NCBI GenBank assembly: GCA_033558025.1
Contig: JAUCEF010000018.1
Coordinates: forward strand, 1,178,001-1,242,000
Direction: 5' to 3'
DNA: 64,000 bases
Source: Phytophthora sp. 'mugwort'
Taxonomy: Eukaryota > Oomycota > Peronosporomycetes > Peronosporales > Peronosporaceae
Each line of letters starts with the position of its first letter. Position 1 is the first letter of the stretch. Made by a program: the position numbers and the translations under genes. This document shows positions 1-11,320 of this stretch, piece by piece. Below the pieces are notes generated by a model. That model ran no database searches. It was not told the origin of the DNA and worked only from the letters and a program-made list of their open reading frames with translations.

Positions 1-583
1 ATTCGAGCAGATCAGCCGAGAAATTCGTGATGGTTTTGGTAGCCACAAACGAGTAAACGGTAGTGTTTCCGTTCGAGCCCTTGTACAGCTTGAAGTTATT
101 TCCTTTGTTGGTGAAGGTGGCAATGGCTTTGCCCGTACTGGAGATGGGACCGGCACCGCCGTACGCAGCCAACCAGATCATGATCTCGTACTCATTATTG
201 CCACTCGCAGTGGAGCTTGTGAACAGATCGTAAGCGACGTCAGCGATGAGGTTGCCAGAGTACGAGTACGAGTATTTGATCGTCGTTGGAATAGATTTGA
301 TGTTCTTGATCTGCTTCTTGGAGAAGACCAGTGCCGCATTCGAGTACGATTTGACTTGGGTTGGGGCACCTGCCCAGCTGTACGACGTGTGCCAGGCGAC
401 TGTGGAGCCGCTCACCTTGTCGACGCCCGTGCATTGACTGCCAGATGTGGCCGTCTTTTTGTTCCAGAGATTGTTGTAGATGACGTACTTACCGGCCTTG
501 GCCAGACGCCATTGACTGCAGAAGTCAGCAGTAGATACGGACAGCAACGTGGTGATGACGATCGCGAGGTAGAAGCCTTTCAT
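1..583 (-). CDS. Secreted GH12 glycoside hydrolase, XEG1-like paralogue (3' end cut by window)
   Basis: The minus strand reads openly from an ATG at 583 to the window edge, 194 codons without a stop. The product starts with a signal peptide ([10 protein letters not shown]...STA, about 19 residues). It then follows the downstream GH12 protein almost residue by residue: a shared [11 protein letters not shown] block, an SYSYS block near 105, and a YEIMIW motif with the first putative catalytic acid at E133. GH12 enzymes of this type cut xyloglucan and beta-glucan in the plant apoplast. The second catalytic Glu lies beyond the edge, so the visible part cannot show whether this copy is active or a C-terminally truncated decoy. 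Sequons at N173 (NTT) and N187 (NFS) are visible. It is transcribed away from the second GH12 gene. The family call is firm; activity is unknown. Confidence 0.9.
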   Translation of the reverse strand, partial: MKGFYLAIVITTLLSVSTADFCSQWRLAKAGKYVIYNNLWNKKTATSGSQCTGVDKVSGSTVAWHTSYSWAGAPTQVKSYSNAALVFSKKQIKNIKSIPTTIKYSYSYSGNLIADVAYDLFTSSTASGNNEYEIMIWLAAYGGAGPISSTGKAIATFTNKGNNFKLYKGSNGNTTVYSFVATKTITNFSADLLE

Positions 584-614
584 GTTTTTTTGGTATTCGA
601 CAGCAGGTGATCGA

Positions 615-633
615 GGAAAATTGATAAGTGAGC
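615..633 (-). promoter_or_regulatory. Oomycete initiator plus flanking element for the minus-strand GH12 gene
   Basis: On the minus strand this reads GCTCACTTATCAATTTTCC, ending about 30 bases before the ATG at 583. It fits the composite oomycete core promoter (GCTCATTYYNCAWTTT-like initiator and flanking element), so transcription probably starts here. Confidence 0.7.
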
Positions 634-2738
634 TGGTTATGGCGACGCTTGGATGATCTCACCAGTTGGCATCGCTTTGTTCCCGCTGATTGACACGAGG
701 GTGACACCTGACCCGCTAGATCCTTTACCTCTACTATCCACCTGGTCTTTGCGAGTCAAGCGTTTCAAGCGTGCTTTTCTGAAAAACTTTTTCAGCATTC
801 GAGTGATGGATCGCTACAATACCGGTACATGTACTGCAGTGCCACTATCCTGTAGTGACCACATACCCAGCTTGTGAGCTCGCGCTCCAATATGCCCCCC
901 TTTCGCGATACTTGAAAGCCAGTCGAGGCGACTGCAGGTTGACTACGGGCTGCGTCTGCATATATTACTATTAACATCTAGGCATACTTACTCCGCTTGG
1001 TGTGAAGACGAAGGAAGTGAACGAGAACGGAGCGAATGGATAGAGCTGTAGGGCCCAGCACTGCTGGGCCAGAGGGCTGGACCAGCACAAGGACAAGCAG
1101 TTGATTGTGGTTGCGTCCCGTGATCTGAGCTTCGCCACTGCCACATGTTCTAGGCACATCCTGCAGTTACAGTGAGTAACAAACTCTATGACATTAACTG
1201 TAGGCGTTCAACACGGCCACGATAATATATTAATTGTAGCTTACTACATGTATACAACCCGTCGACAAATGTGCCGAACCTTTCATACAAGGTTTAGTCT
1301 AATGGTAGAAAAAGGAAAGGCGGGTTTTTCCGTCGTGCATTGTACAAATACCGCATATTAATACGTACATGTAGAGATCAGCAAATGGAGAAGGCGTGCA
1401 CAGCAGCTGTCTTCGAGCCATGTTCTAGAATGGCAACGGTTGCCATGGCAGGTAATACCTATGCCAGGTATTACTTATATTACATAATACACAGTACAGT
1501 AGTACAGTACTGTATATGTATACATGTAGCCGCACACGGGTCCATTTGCTTGGACGTTCGATCCGGTCTACTAGAGACATGCTCGACTGCCAACAATGCA
1601 GTATTGAATCGTAAGATTCGTGACAACAGGAGAAGATCGCTGTCACAGTACATGCAACATTGAGACTGAACCAGTACATTTAAATTAAATTGAATGATTT
1701 AATAATTGGCATTGACAAAATACATGTGGTTTGTCATCGCTCTTGGGATGGGCCCTCTGTTTTAAAAAAAATCGAGAGACAGCCCGATCTTTACCGTTGA
1801 CACTGGGTAATGTTGCCGGTTACCTGTATGTCACCAGCCTCCAGGTGAGACCTAAAGCAAATGCAACGTTATCGAAGCGTTCTCTTCGGCAATTTCAATC
1901 TCCAGACTGCGATTGTGACGTGGTCCGTGAAATATGCTTGCTCTGTCCGATACAGCTGGAGAATGCGCCCCAGCTATGGATGGTCTTGCCATGTTGCAGT
2001 CTGCTCGCCGTCCTGTCAACATATCCGTCTGAGGCATGTCCGGTCGCTTAAGACACCATACAAATGTCAAGAAGAGGAGGGGGTGTTTCACAATCGTGGT
2101 GCATATTTCCGGTCACTATTGAAGCATACAGAAACTAAGCTTGGCATACAATATCTAGGATAAAATACGATCCTTGATTATGTAAGCTCCAGCTCGCAAA
2201 AACGAATGGCTTTTGGTCTGTATGGATCTATATACTCCTTGAAATCGTAAGACCTTTCGGGCTCTCTCAAGTGGACAGGTTCCTTTTGTGAGGTACCATA
2301 CCGAGGGCGAACAAGCATCGTGCTCATTCGCACTTTGTATGGGCGATTTCGAACCTTTTCTGTGACAATTATATCCCAATTCGTTCAATTAATTCAATCT
2401 ATGATGCTGGCTGTGTTTTGGGTCAATTAACATGCAAAACAGCTCAAATGTAAGGGGTAAAGCGTGCTTTATTGCTCCCGAAAATTTAATAAAAATCGAA
2501 GCAAAATTGGGTCCATGAGGTGAGATTAAAAGTCGTTCCTTAATATAGCGTTGGAAATATGTGCTGACCGGAAATGTGCCACAGACGAATACCAGAGCTC
2601 TCTGCCATTTGTGCGTCCTTGAACCCTGCAATCGACGATCGCAGCTAAAACGTTGCACCTGAACGGCTGGGAAAGCTTTAGTTGTGTAGAATGGCCACTT
2701 ACCCCGTTGGGCCTTGAGTAGGGGACATGGCACTAAAC
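634..2738. other. Intergenic region between divergent GH12 genes
   Basis: About 2.1 kb with no convincing gene. The short reading frames have no recognisable family, no start context and no conserved motif. Because the two GH12 genes diverge from it, this segment must hold both upstream control regions. Beyond the two initiator elements at its ends I see no clear repeat, RNA gene or transposon. Confidence 0.6.
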
Positions 2739-2739
2739 T

Positions 2740-2755
2740 TTCATTCTTCATTTTG
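2740..2755 (+). promoter_or_regulatory. Oomycete initiator plus flanking element for the XEG1-like gene
   Basis: The sequence TTCATTCTTCATTTTGC (2740-2756) combines an initiator (TCATTCT) with a perfect match to the flanking promoter region consensus MAWTTTNC (CATTTTGC). It lies about 57-72 bases before the ATG at 2812, a normal oomycete 5' UTR length. Confidence 0.75.
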
Positions 2756-2811
2756 CTCACTAGACTCAAGCACCCCAACTACTCCCCCCCCCAACTCCAA
2801 GCTACTGAACA

Positions 2812-3537
2812 ATGAAGGGCTTTTTCGCTGGTGTCATCGCTGCTGCCACCCTCGCAGTTGCCTCCGCTGGAGACTACTGCGGCCAATGGGACTGGTCTAA
2901 GAGCAGCCAGTACACCGTGTACAACAACCTGTGGAATAAGAAAGCCGCTGCATCTGGCAGCCAGTGCACGGGCGTCGACAAGGTGAGCGGCTCCACCATC
3001 AGCTGGCACACTTCGTACACCTGGACGGGAGGTGTCCCCAACGAGGTCAAGTCGTTCTCGAACGCTGCTCTGACCTTCACCCCCAAGCAGATCAAGAGCA
3101 TCTCGACTATCCCGACCAAAATGAAGTACTCGTACTCGTACTCCTCGGGCACATTCGTCGCCGACGTCGCCTACGATCTGTTCACGAGCTCCAGCGCCAC
3201 CGGCAGCAACGAGTATGAGATCATGATCTGGTTGGCTGCTTATGGCGGTGCCGGCCCTATTTCCAGCACGGGCAAGCCCATTGACACCTTTAAATTCGGT
3301 AACAACAGCTTCAAGCTGTACAAGGGTCCGAACCGCAGGACCACCGTCTTCTCATTCGTCGCCACCAAGACGATCACCAACTTCTCTGGTGACCTGCAGA
3401 AGTTCCTGACCTACCTGGTCAACAAGCAGGGTCTACCTGCGAGCCAGTACTTGCTTAAAGTCGAGGCCGGTACTGAGCCCTTTGTTGGTACGAACGCCAA
3501 GATGATTGTGTCGTCGTACTCGGCCGCTGTCAACTAA
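2812..3537 (+). CDS. XEG1: Secreted GH12 xyloglucan-specific endoglucanase, XEG1-like
   Basis: A complete intronless gene of 241 residues. Residues 1-19 form a signal peptide ([19 protein letters not shown]) and the mature protein starts near GDYCGQW. The two cysteines C23 and C52, the SYSYS strand (106-110), YEIMIW with E136, and AGTEPF with E222 define the GH12 fold and its nucleophile and acid/base pair. Both numbers match those I remember for P. sojae XEG1. The enzyme would hydrolyse xyloglucan or beta-glucan in the plant apoplast and is the type recognised as a molecular pattern by plant receptor-like proteins. Sequons are visible at N164 (NNS) and N190 (NFS). At 174 this copy has NRRTT, whereas the minus-strand paralogue has NGNTT. 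Assignment to GH12 is very secure; strict orthology to XEG1 is inferred. Confidence 0.95.
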   Translation: MKGFFAGVIAAATLAVASAGDYCGQWDWSKSSQYTVYNNLWNKKAAASGSQCTGVDKVSGSTISWHTSYTWTGGVPNEVKSFSNAALTFTPKQIKSISTIPTKMKYSYSYSSGTFVADVAYDLFTSSSATGSNEYEIMIWLAAYGGAGPISSTGKPIDTFKFGNNSFKLYKGPNRRTTVFSFVATKTITNFSGDLQKFLTYLVNKQGLPASQYLLKVEAGTEPFVGTNAKMIVSSYSAAVN

Positions 3538-3691
3538 ATACCAGACATTTAGTCAGACAAGAACATTGCATTTTGTGAAGTAACAGTGAAGTAAATCCTA
3601 CATGAACTTTTGTCCATCCGTGAAATAGTTGCCTTTTCGGGAGTGATGGTCGTTGAGATGCAACCGCCGACATCGCTATTCTTGACAACAA

Positions 3692-5235
3692 ATGCAGCGA
3701 CGAACCCGTTTATATGATCGTAGGCAAGTCCCCGTGGCGTCCTTGCCAATATACCCTTCCCATTTCAAGCAGACCCAGTCTCGAGCTGCAACGTTGACGA
3801 ACGGCAAAAGACACTCCTGTGAGATCTGCGACGGTGACAATGGCCCTGTTGAGGACAGCAATTTCGAAGACACCACAGCATTTAACAGCCAAGAGCTGAT
3901 GGAGGCCTTCAAGCGCAAGACCCAGGAGCTGTGCGAAGAAACGCGTAAGCAGTGCGGGCAGAGGCTTGAGCGTCAAGAAGCTCAGCACGAGCGGCAGGTG
4001 CAAAACCTGCAGCGCCAACTGCGAGAAGTGGTAGGCAACTGCGTCTCGCTCGCAGAACACGAGCAGATTTTAGCAATGACAGCGAAAGAGCAGCAACGTC
4101 AGCTCGAGGAAGCTCGTAGACGCCATCAATCCGATCTTCGAGAGCTTGAGCAGCGGTACGAACAAGAGTGGCAGACTAAAGTAGCAGCAGTCAGGAAGCA
4201 GAGCGATCGTGAGAACACAGTTCTGATGCAACGAGTTGAGCAGCTAGAGTTACTTAGAAACGAGGCTGCAGCTGAGGCGAAAGAGCACCAGCTGTCGGAG
4301 CTACGGTGGAGCGAAAAGCTCCAGGAAGCTGACCGCATGAAGGAAGCCGTGGAGAATCGAGTGGAAGACGTGAAGAAGCGGCTTGAAGACGCCTGCCGGA
4401 TCATACTCGCTCTGAAGACCCGCGTGCGCCATCACACTCGACTGACACGCGCCTTAAAATTGCAGCGAGACAAAACGATTGAGACGCGGGATGAGGTGAT
4501 GAAGTGCAAGCTGGCGCAGGCTGAGCTCAAGGGCGACATGGACACTCGGGTTGCCAGTCTGGAGAGGGAGCTAGACCATGCGCTGCGCGCTGTGGCCGGC
4601 GAAAAAGCTAATACAAGCGCATTGCAGGTAAGCTCTATCATACGTTAAGACTGTGTTGGAACAAGTGATAGCGACTGACAACTTGATTAGAGCGAAGTTG
4701 CGGGGCTCCGCGAACAACTGCAGCGTCAGCAGTGCTCTGCGGCGGAGCTTACGGCTAAGGCAGCGCTGAGCACTGATCACCGTGCGATCGAGCGCAAGCA
4801 GTTTCAGAAGGAGGTTGACGCACTGCGGAAGGCTCTACAAGTGGAGAGGCAGACGGTGAACGACGCCACTGCGCGACTAGAGATGCTGCAGCAGCGTGCC
4901 ACCGAGGAGCAGCTTCAGTACGAGGTACTTAACTGGTTGCGCTCTGCAATTCGCCCCCAGTTTTAATGGTTATATGTTTCCTAGGAGACACTGAACTTTT
5001 GCTGATTGTTTGTGCGTTGCAGACGCTGGCCCAGGACTTGCGCACGCGTCTGGAGGTGCAGCAGACGACGGAGGCTTCGTTGAAGCAACAATTGCTGCGC
5101 CTGAAGCAGCGCGTAGAGCAGTTCAAGGCCGTCATGGAGAAAGTACTCACCGAGAACAAGCGGCTCGGAGAGGAAGTGAGCAACCGCGACGCGTCCACCG
5201 AAGCCTGGGCAAAGAAACTCTTTGGCCGGCAATAG
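3692..5235 (+). CDS. Coiled-coil protein of unknown function, three exons
   Basis: I read this as exons 3692-4627, 4691-4924 and 5023-5235, giving 460 residues. The introns are short with GT...AG ends (GTAAGC at 4628 to AG at 4690; GTACTT at 4925 to GCAG at 5022). Both are phase 0 and the frame is open across both junctions. After about 70 residues of basic leader the protein is almost entirely a Glu/Gln/Arg/Leu-rich coiled coil, ending in a short WAKKLFGRQ tail. No enzymatic domain, membrane segment or signal peptide is seen. The composition suggests a structural, centrosomal or cytoskeletal scaffold protein, but that is a guess. It starts only 155 bases after the GH12 stop, typical of the compact host genome, and is the last host gene before the viral and transposon block. 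Confidence 0.85.
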
Positions 5236-5399
5236 CGACGATGATAGTGGAGGCTTGTCTTGTTTGCACTTGTGATGCGTCGTCGATGGGCGACGTCATC
5301 GCAATTAAAACCAAGACAGATATGCGAGGATACGGTAACGGCAACTACCGGATAGTATTATAACTTTGCTCGTCTTATTTCACAACGTCAATGGGAATA

Positions 5400-6095
5400 T
5401 CTATATCGCTATGTAGCTGTTGATATTGGACGTCGTCTCCCTTCGGAAGATGGTGCTTCTAAGTCCATTGTTATTTCTGGTGTATCAAACAGCAAATACC
5501 CGTTAACAATTTACTATCACCTTTGGCGTGACGTCGTAGCAACGGTCGATACTGCTATGGGAACCGTCTCTCAAGGTGCGGTCCAACATTAAGCGATCTA
5601 CGTATCGTTATCACTAATTTTTTTGATTCTGTTCAATATAGTATCCAATATGAAACGGGTTCTTCACTGATAACCAAACTAAGCAAAAAGCTTACGATCG
5701 TTTCTACAATGCAATGGCGAAAAGTGATTTTGTCCAAGGTACGAAGTTAAAGGGAATAATTCAGCAAAGCATTGGATGATGCTAGTAGCGATTCTTTAGC
5801 AAATTTATTCCAACAAGTTATGAACAAATCGCGTGATTATGATTATGATCAGATCACTAGCAAACTTACAAAGAAGGCTCTTCGAGTCATTAAGGGAAAA
5901 GATATGAAAAAAGAGAAAAGACAAACAAAAATGACTGATTTCTTTTCAAAGAAACCAAAAGCTATCAACTACGTCCCAGAGCAAACCGATACACATTCGG
6001 CTCCGAAAGATTCACAATTTTCATACGAAGAGATGTTTAATGACTCTAGGATATCGATTCTTCTTGCGCTTGGTTCTTGGAGTCTTGCTCGATGA
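5400..6095 (+). pseudogene. Unidentified viral-block gene remnant with a PCNA-binding-like motif
   Basis: Broken plus-strand reading continues in short pieces from about 5400. The longest is 5772-6095 (107 codons, not starting at ATG). It is charged, rich in Lys/Asp, and contains QTKMTDFFSKK near residue 55, a good match to the PIP box (QxxhxxFF) by which replication and repair proteins bind the sliding clamp. An upstream piece (about 5411-5540) in a different frame reads RYVAVDIG..., which weakly recalls nuclease or resolvase folds but is not enough to name one. It is the first gene of the viral block on the left. It may be a replication or repair factor; no family is assigned. Confidence 0.4.
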
Positions 6096-6224
6096 GATGT
6101 AAATTGGAAAGTGAGATATTGATCAGATAAACAAAGTCCTGGTTCACGACTTCTTCCTAAAGTACTCTCCTAAGATGTGTACGAAAATTGATACTTTAGT
6201 GAAAAAAAAATGAAGTAGATATTG

Positions 6225-6505
6225 CTACATCGAGAAGCTATGCTCTCGAATAGCGTCTTCATCTTTAAAGACAAATGCGCTTAGTGTTTTTTCTTTGCGG
6301 GTTGAATTTGCCAAGCGTCCCTTCACGCCACGAAGCACCTCTATTTTGTTTTGCTTCAAATCTATCTCGATCACACTTGAATCTTTTCATCGTGAACTGG
6401 CAGTAGAATTATACCATCAATTATTATCACATTTTCTGATGAGATCACAGTTGAGTTGACTATAGTTGTTCCCTCAGGGATTGGTTTAGAATTTTTGATT
6501 CCCAT
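6225..6505 (-). pseudogene. Small unidentified viral gene remnant
   Basis: From an ATG at 6505 the minus strand encodes about 44 residues beginning MGIKNSKPIPEGTT. It then continues in another frame for about 45 more (LKQNKIEVLRGVKGRL) before a stop at 6225, so there is one frameshift. A TAATATA sequence about 10-20 bases upstream of the ATG resembles the other TATA-like boxes in this block. It lies just downstream of the fiber gene on the same strand. I do not recognise the product. Confidence 0.4.
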
Positions 6506-7188
6506 TGCTCACCCTATATTAGGTATCAGAGAGTTTGCGGTAAAGCTTGTTGATTTGCTGCTGTTGCTTGAGAATTACTTTATACAGTAAGCAGACCATC
6601 TTACTATCATCTACAGAGTATTGAATCTTATTTAAATCAACCTCAGGATATTCGACTACCATATTATCATTATCAGAGAAATTTACACAGTGAGGCAAAC
6701 CATTACGAATCAAATCTTGAGCCTTATAACCAAGTTGTAAAGGCACGGAATCATTTTGACTCGTATATCGGAACAACAAAGGATTTACTTTCAACATTCC
6801 ATCAATGAATGAATCACTTAGCTCAGTAGAATCTTTTTATTCTTGCATCGGAAGTAGTATATACACCAGCACCAGCTAAAATAGCATTTGAAGCTTTTAT
6901 ACTAACACTGATACTGGCCAATGGTCCAATAGTACAAACCAGTCCTCCTGAACGCAGAAATAAGCAACGCCACTTGAACCCACGTCAATAGTAGATGATA
7001 CACTGCCAGAAACATCCAATTGAGGTGCAGGACTACTTATTCCGATACCTAAACGAACTGAAGCAGCCAGTGTTATTTTACGACTATTATTGGTCATAAT
7101 GACGAAATCATTATTTGAAATACTGTTCCCATATAGGCAGCGTTGGTACTCGTACCGCTACTCCCATTAGATAATTGAAACGCAAAAA

Positions 7189-7425
7189 TACGACTTGAAC
7201 TGTTCGATGCAGAATGGAAAGTGACATTGACAGCCAAAAGCTTAAGCTCACACCTCACTAGCTTCTCCTAGCACTACAGTCTAAAACCCTGATAAACTTA
7301 ATAGGTAGCTCGCGAAACTTCGACGATCATCACTCTCAACATGCAAGTTGCCTTTATGTAACCACATAATCTGTGATGTGGTATCGCAACATCGTGTGTG
7401 CGTAGCAAACACTGCACCTCAAGAC
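7189..7425 (-). repeat. 3' LTR of Copia D
   Basis: Matches 11084-11320 over its whole 237-bp length with scattered differences, for example at the ATGTAACC/TTGTAACC stretch near 7355. The outer flank is AAAAA. Confidence 0.85.
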
Positions 7426-10400
7426 TTCCCCTCAACTTGCATTGTCACGCTCGTTGTCACGAACGACACCACTTGCCTTGACGAGAAGCATGAACCGCGG
7501 AGTTGGAAGCGGCTTAGTAAGGTAATCCGCCGGCTGCTCTGCGGATTGGACGTGCTGGATCTTGATCCCTTCGCGCTCAATGTGATCACGAACAAAGTGC
7601 ACCGGAGATCAATGTGCTTTGCACGCGAAGTGTAGCCACTATTGCTCGCCATGCTAATGGCCGCCTTGTTGTCGATGTAGACCCCGGAAGCGTCACCCGT
7701 ATCCACCTTCATTTCGAAAAGAAGTTGGCGCACCCAAAGTTCTTCCTTAACTGTCACTGCGAGGGCTATATACTCCGCTTCGGCCGACGACAATGCGACG
7801 GTGCCTGCTTCTTTGCCTTGAATACAACGGGGCCCACACACAGCTGGACTAGTACCCCAGAAGTGGAGCGGCGCGTAGCGAGATCACTTCCCCAAAAAAG
7901 CATCGCTGAGAGCGACCAAATCGAAGGACTCCCTTGCGGCAATACTTAATGCATTTTTTTGCATTAACTATTGCAAATACCAGCATTTAGCGTGCGTTTC
8001 AGATAACGCACGGCTCGAACAGCAGCCTTCCAGTGCGTTTCGCGTGGAACTTCATGGTGTTGCGACAGCTCACTCACCGCGACACAAATGTCGGGCCGCG
8101 TAGCATTATCCACGTAGAGAAGCGAACCAACTAGCTTCCGATATGGCTTGTTCGTGTTCAACCGAGGGTGATAGTCACTTGCACGTAAGTCTTGACCAAC
8201 AACGCACGGTTTCGAACTGAGTGAGATTCATCTTGCCCAAATCGCGAGATCATCCGCGAGATGTACTGCGCCTGGCTTACGAATAGCTCCCCCTTCTCCT
8301 TGTCATATAGCAACTGCATACAGAGAATGTATCGTGCATCTCCTAGATACTTCAGACGAAAGCGACCCCCAAGCGCGTCTGCAATCGTCGATGCTTTCTT
8401 ATCCACTGCACATCCAATGAGCAAATCGTCGACATAAAGGATGATGTACACAGGCCCATGTTGGCCGACGCGAACAAACAGATACGGCTCTGACTTGCAC
8501 TGGTTGAATCCCAAGGAAATGAATTCGCTGAGAATCGTCTTGTGCCAGACCGTAGCAGCCTGTTTAAGGCCGTATAGGCTGCGATGAAGACGGCACACCA
8601 TTCCTGCTTGCACGCGAATTCCTTCTGGTGGCATCCTGTAAACTTCTTCTTCCAAGTCACAATAAAGAAAAGCAATCTCAACATCGTACTGCTTCACGAT
8701 GAAGCCACGCTGACAGCTATAGCTAAGTAGATCCGCACCGTGCTGAGGCTAGCGACCATAGAGTATGCCGATGTATAGTCGACACCATATGTTTGAAAGC
8801 AGCCGAGAGCAACCAAACGCGCCTTCTACCTGATGATGTTGCCATGTTCATCTCGCTTGAGCGCGAGGATCCACTTGTGACCAACCACACGAACACCAGG
8901 CGGGCGGGACACGAGATCCCAAATGTGATTCCGCACGTGAGCACGGATTTCAGAACGGCATGATTCTTTCCACTTCTCCGACTCAGGCGACTTCATCGCA
9001 TCAGCAAAATGACCTCGGAATAGCTTCGGAGGCAGCAAGGGCAATTTCATATTCGTCGTCAATTCTGGGTCGTTTGCTTCAGGTCCGTGTAAGCTCCCGT
9101 CCGAACTGTAGCCACCTCCAGTCTCATCCTCTTCAGGTGGCGAGGTACTTTAACCATCTCCAGCAAAAATCTTTCATCATGCGCAGTCGTGGTCATCCCG
9201 TCACTTGGTGGTAGCGCAGGATACGCTGACGTAGTTACAGTGCTTTGCTGTTCCGAGTCTGCGGTCAACAACCGCTATGGTTGCCTTGTTGAAATACGAA
9301 GCTGGCGCGGTCTGGTTGGACCAAACACGAGTCTATCGCTGAGTGCGTCCCCATGACGGTTCATAGAGGATGAAACGAGGGGGTAGAACCGGTTGGTAGT
9401 CGAGTTGGGGAGTAGTAGTAGTACGCGCGGTCGACTGCGAAGTTAGGACTGCGCTTTGTGCTCCCCCTCTGCGAGCCAACTCACCGCTATTGCGCTCTAC
9501 CGAGGCAGACCTGCGGGACTGCTTCGCCTTCCATGCCCACCGCGTCCTCATCCGCGTTTGTCATCTCAATATCGCCGCCGTCAATTGTAGTAGGGGGTGC
9601 CGAAGAATGCTGAACTCGACTCATGCCATCGTCGACCTCCAGCGGAGCTTTCCGCGTCACGTGAACCACAGTGCGGTAATTCTCAACAGGACGCTCAGCC
9701 AAGATAACGGTTCGGGTAGTCACCATTCTTTCATCTTCGACATCCCACACACGATAGGCCTTCGAGCCAGCAGCATATTCGAGGAAGATGCATGCATGCG
9801 CTCGAGCGTCCCATTTGCTCCGACATGACTTATCAGCATGGACAAACCCCTTTGCGCCGAACACGCGCAGGTGAATCAGATGGGGCTTCTTACCGACAAA
9901 CACTTCGAACGGCGTAGTCTGCGGTCGTGTAGTGTTCGGAATACGGTTCACTACATACACAGCCGTATTAAGCGCCCCCTTGGCGACAAACGAAGGAATT
10001 GACAGCAGGCGTCTGTCCAGATCAGGCACATACAGCATTTCAGTCACTTTAATCAACCGGCCACCATCCACCAGGAACCGAACCGCTCCAACTCCACTTG
10101 CACGTAGGCACTGCCCACTCGCCACTACTATATCGGTCGGGCTCTCGAGTGCCCGAAAGGCCACGAATTCCTCTCGGCAGTGCGTCATGTGCGAGCTGCG
10201 CCACTGTCCAATAGCCACGATGCCGTTACATCTCGTGTTGCTGCGAACACAAACCCATCGCCGTCCCCGCTGTTCTTCAGCTGTGGACACTATACCACTT
10301 GTGCCCGAGTTGATTACACTCAAAGCATCGGCCGTCGAACTTCGATGCTCCGGGACCACCACGTGTCCGCTCTTGCTGGCCATGTTGGCCACTGCCACGA

Positions 10401-10512
10401 CGACCGGCTCCCTGTCCACGCTGGCCTGCCTGTGCCCCGCGTGACCCCGCATGGTTACGTCGTCTCCCACCGTTATTACCTCGGCACGCAGACGCATTGA
10501 ACGCTTCCTCAT
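7426..10512 (-). pseudogene. Copia D pol remnant (protease, RT, RNase H), integrase core deleted
   Basis: The minus-strand pieces read in Copia order. A degraded protease and GAG-pre-integrase part (LYVPDLDRRLLSIPS) ends abruptly near 9975. It is followed directly by the integrase C-terminal part (VYVVNRIPNTTRPQTTPFEV), so the zinc finger and DDE core are missing. Reverse transcriptase follows (8158-9062, with YVDDLLIG and SLYGLKQA), then RNase H pieces (ATRPDICVAVSEL, LSSAEAEYIAL) to about 7430. Frame changes separate most pieces. It cannot encode a working integrase. Confidence 0.85.
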
Positions 10513-10602
10513 GCTTTTCTCGTTTCTTCAGCGTTTCCGATTCACAGCGCAGCATCTCCTCCTCATCCATCAGCGTGACCGATGCGTGTGCCTCAATAAT
10601 CT

Positions 10603-11076
10603 TCACCCCATAGCGTCGCACTCAAGCGATAAGCTCCCCAAGAGCATCACAAGTTTCTCGTCGTCGATCAGCTGGTCACCAACAGCTGAAAGCCGTAAGC
10701 AGAGGTCGTCAAAATTGAGAATGTGATCCATCAAGTCGGCTCCAGACGCCATCTGGAAGTCGTGAAGCTGCTTTCGAAGCTGCACGCGATCGTGAAGGTT
10801 CTGCTTCACGAAGAACCCCGCAGCACCTCCCACGCGTCCTTCGCACTCTCTGATCAGGGACTGATACACTGGACTCAACAACTTGGAGATGACAGCCAGC
10901 GCCTTGAAATCGGCGGCTTTCCACATCTCGGTCTCCCGCTTAGCTGCATCTTCTGGCTTCATCTCGACATGGCCCAGCAGGTCCTTCCTCGCGAGTGCCA
11001 TACGGCAGTTGAATTCCCAGAGGAAATGATTGTCCTCGTGCAGGACGTCGTTCGGACCTAGCGTATTTGGGCTCAT
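10603..11076 (-). pseudogene. Copia D Gag N-terminal part
   Basis: Starts MSPNTLGPND from the ATG inside the primer-binding site (11069-11080) and runs 157 residues in the UBN2/Copia Gag pattern (LLSPVYQSLI, LHDFQMASG, LGSLSLECDAM). It ends at a frameshift. The following piece (10277-10621) holds a defective zinc knuckle, CFECNQLGHKW, that lacks the final cysteine. Gag would form the virus-like particle shell. Confidence 0.8.
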
Positions 11077-11083
11077 AACGAAA

Positions 11084-11320
11084 AACGACTTGAACTGTTC
11101 GATGCAGAATGGAAAGTGACATTGACAGCCAAAAGCTTAAGCTCACACCTCACCAGCTTTTCCTAGCGCTACAGTCTAGAACTCTGATAAACTTGATAGG
11201 TAGTTCGCAGAAGTTCGACGATCATCACTCTCAACATGCAAGTTGCCTTTTTTGTAACCAAATAAATTGTGACGTGTATCGCAACATCGTGTGTGCGTAG
11301 CAAGCACTGTACCTCAAGAC
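11084..11320 (-). repeat. 5' LTR of Copia D
   Basis: Partner of 7189-7425, flanked on the outer side by AAAAA (11321-11325). On its inner side the primer-binding sequence CGTTATGAGCCC (minus strand) follows after three bases. Confidence 0.85.

Larger units (their letters stand above)
7189..11320 (-). mobile_element. Copia retrotransposon D, degenerate, inside the viral fiber gene
   Basis: Two 237-bp LTRs (7189-7425 and 11084-11320) enclose gag and a deleted pol on the minus strand. AAAAA stands on both sides (7184-7188 and 11321-11325) as the 5-bp target duplication. Removing the element and one AAAAA restores the fiber reading frame across the site. The LTRs differ by several substitutions and small indels, so the insertion is older than the A/B/C copies to the right. 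Confidence 0.88.

Noticed and set aside
178..610. Several short reading frames on both strands over the first GH12 gene
   Set aside because: They are other-frame shadows of the minus-strand GH12 coding sequence, which is read openly from 583 to the window edge.
653..2778. Multiple 60-130 codon reading frames in the GH12 spacer
   Set aside because: No signal peptide, family motif or promoter context; their number is what chance predicts for this length.
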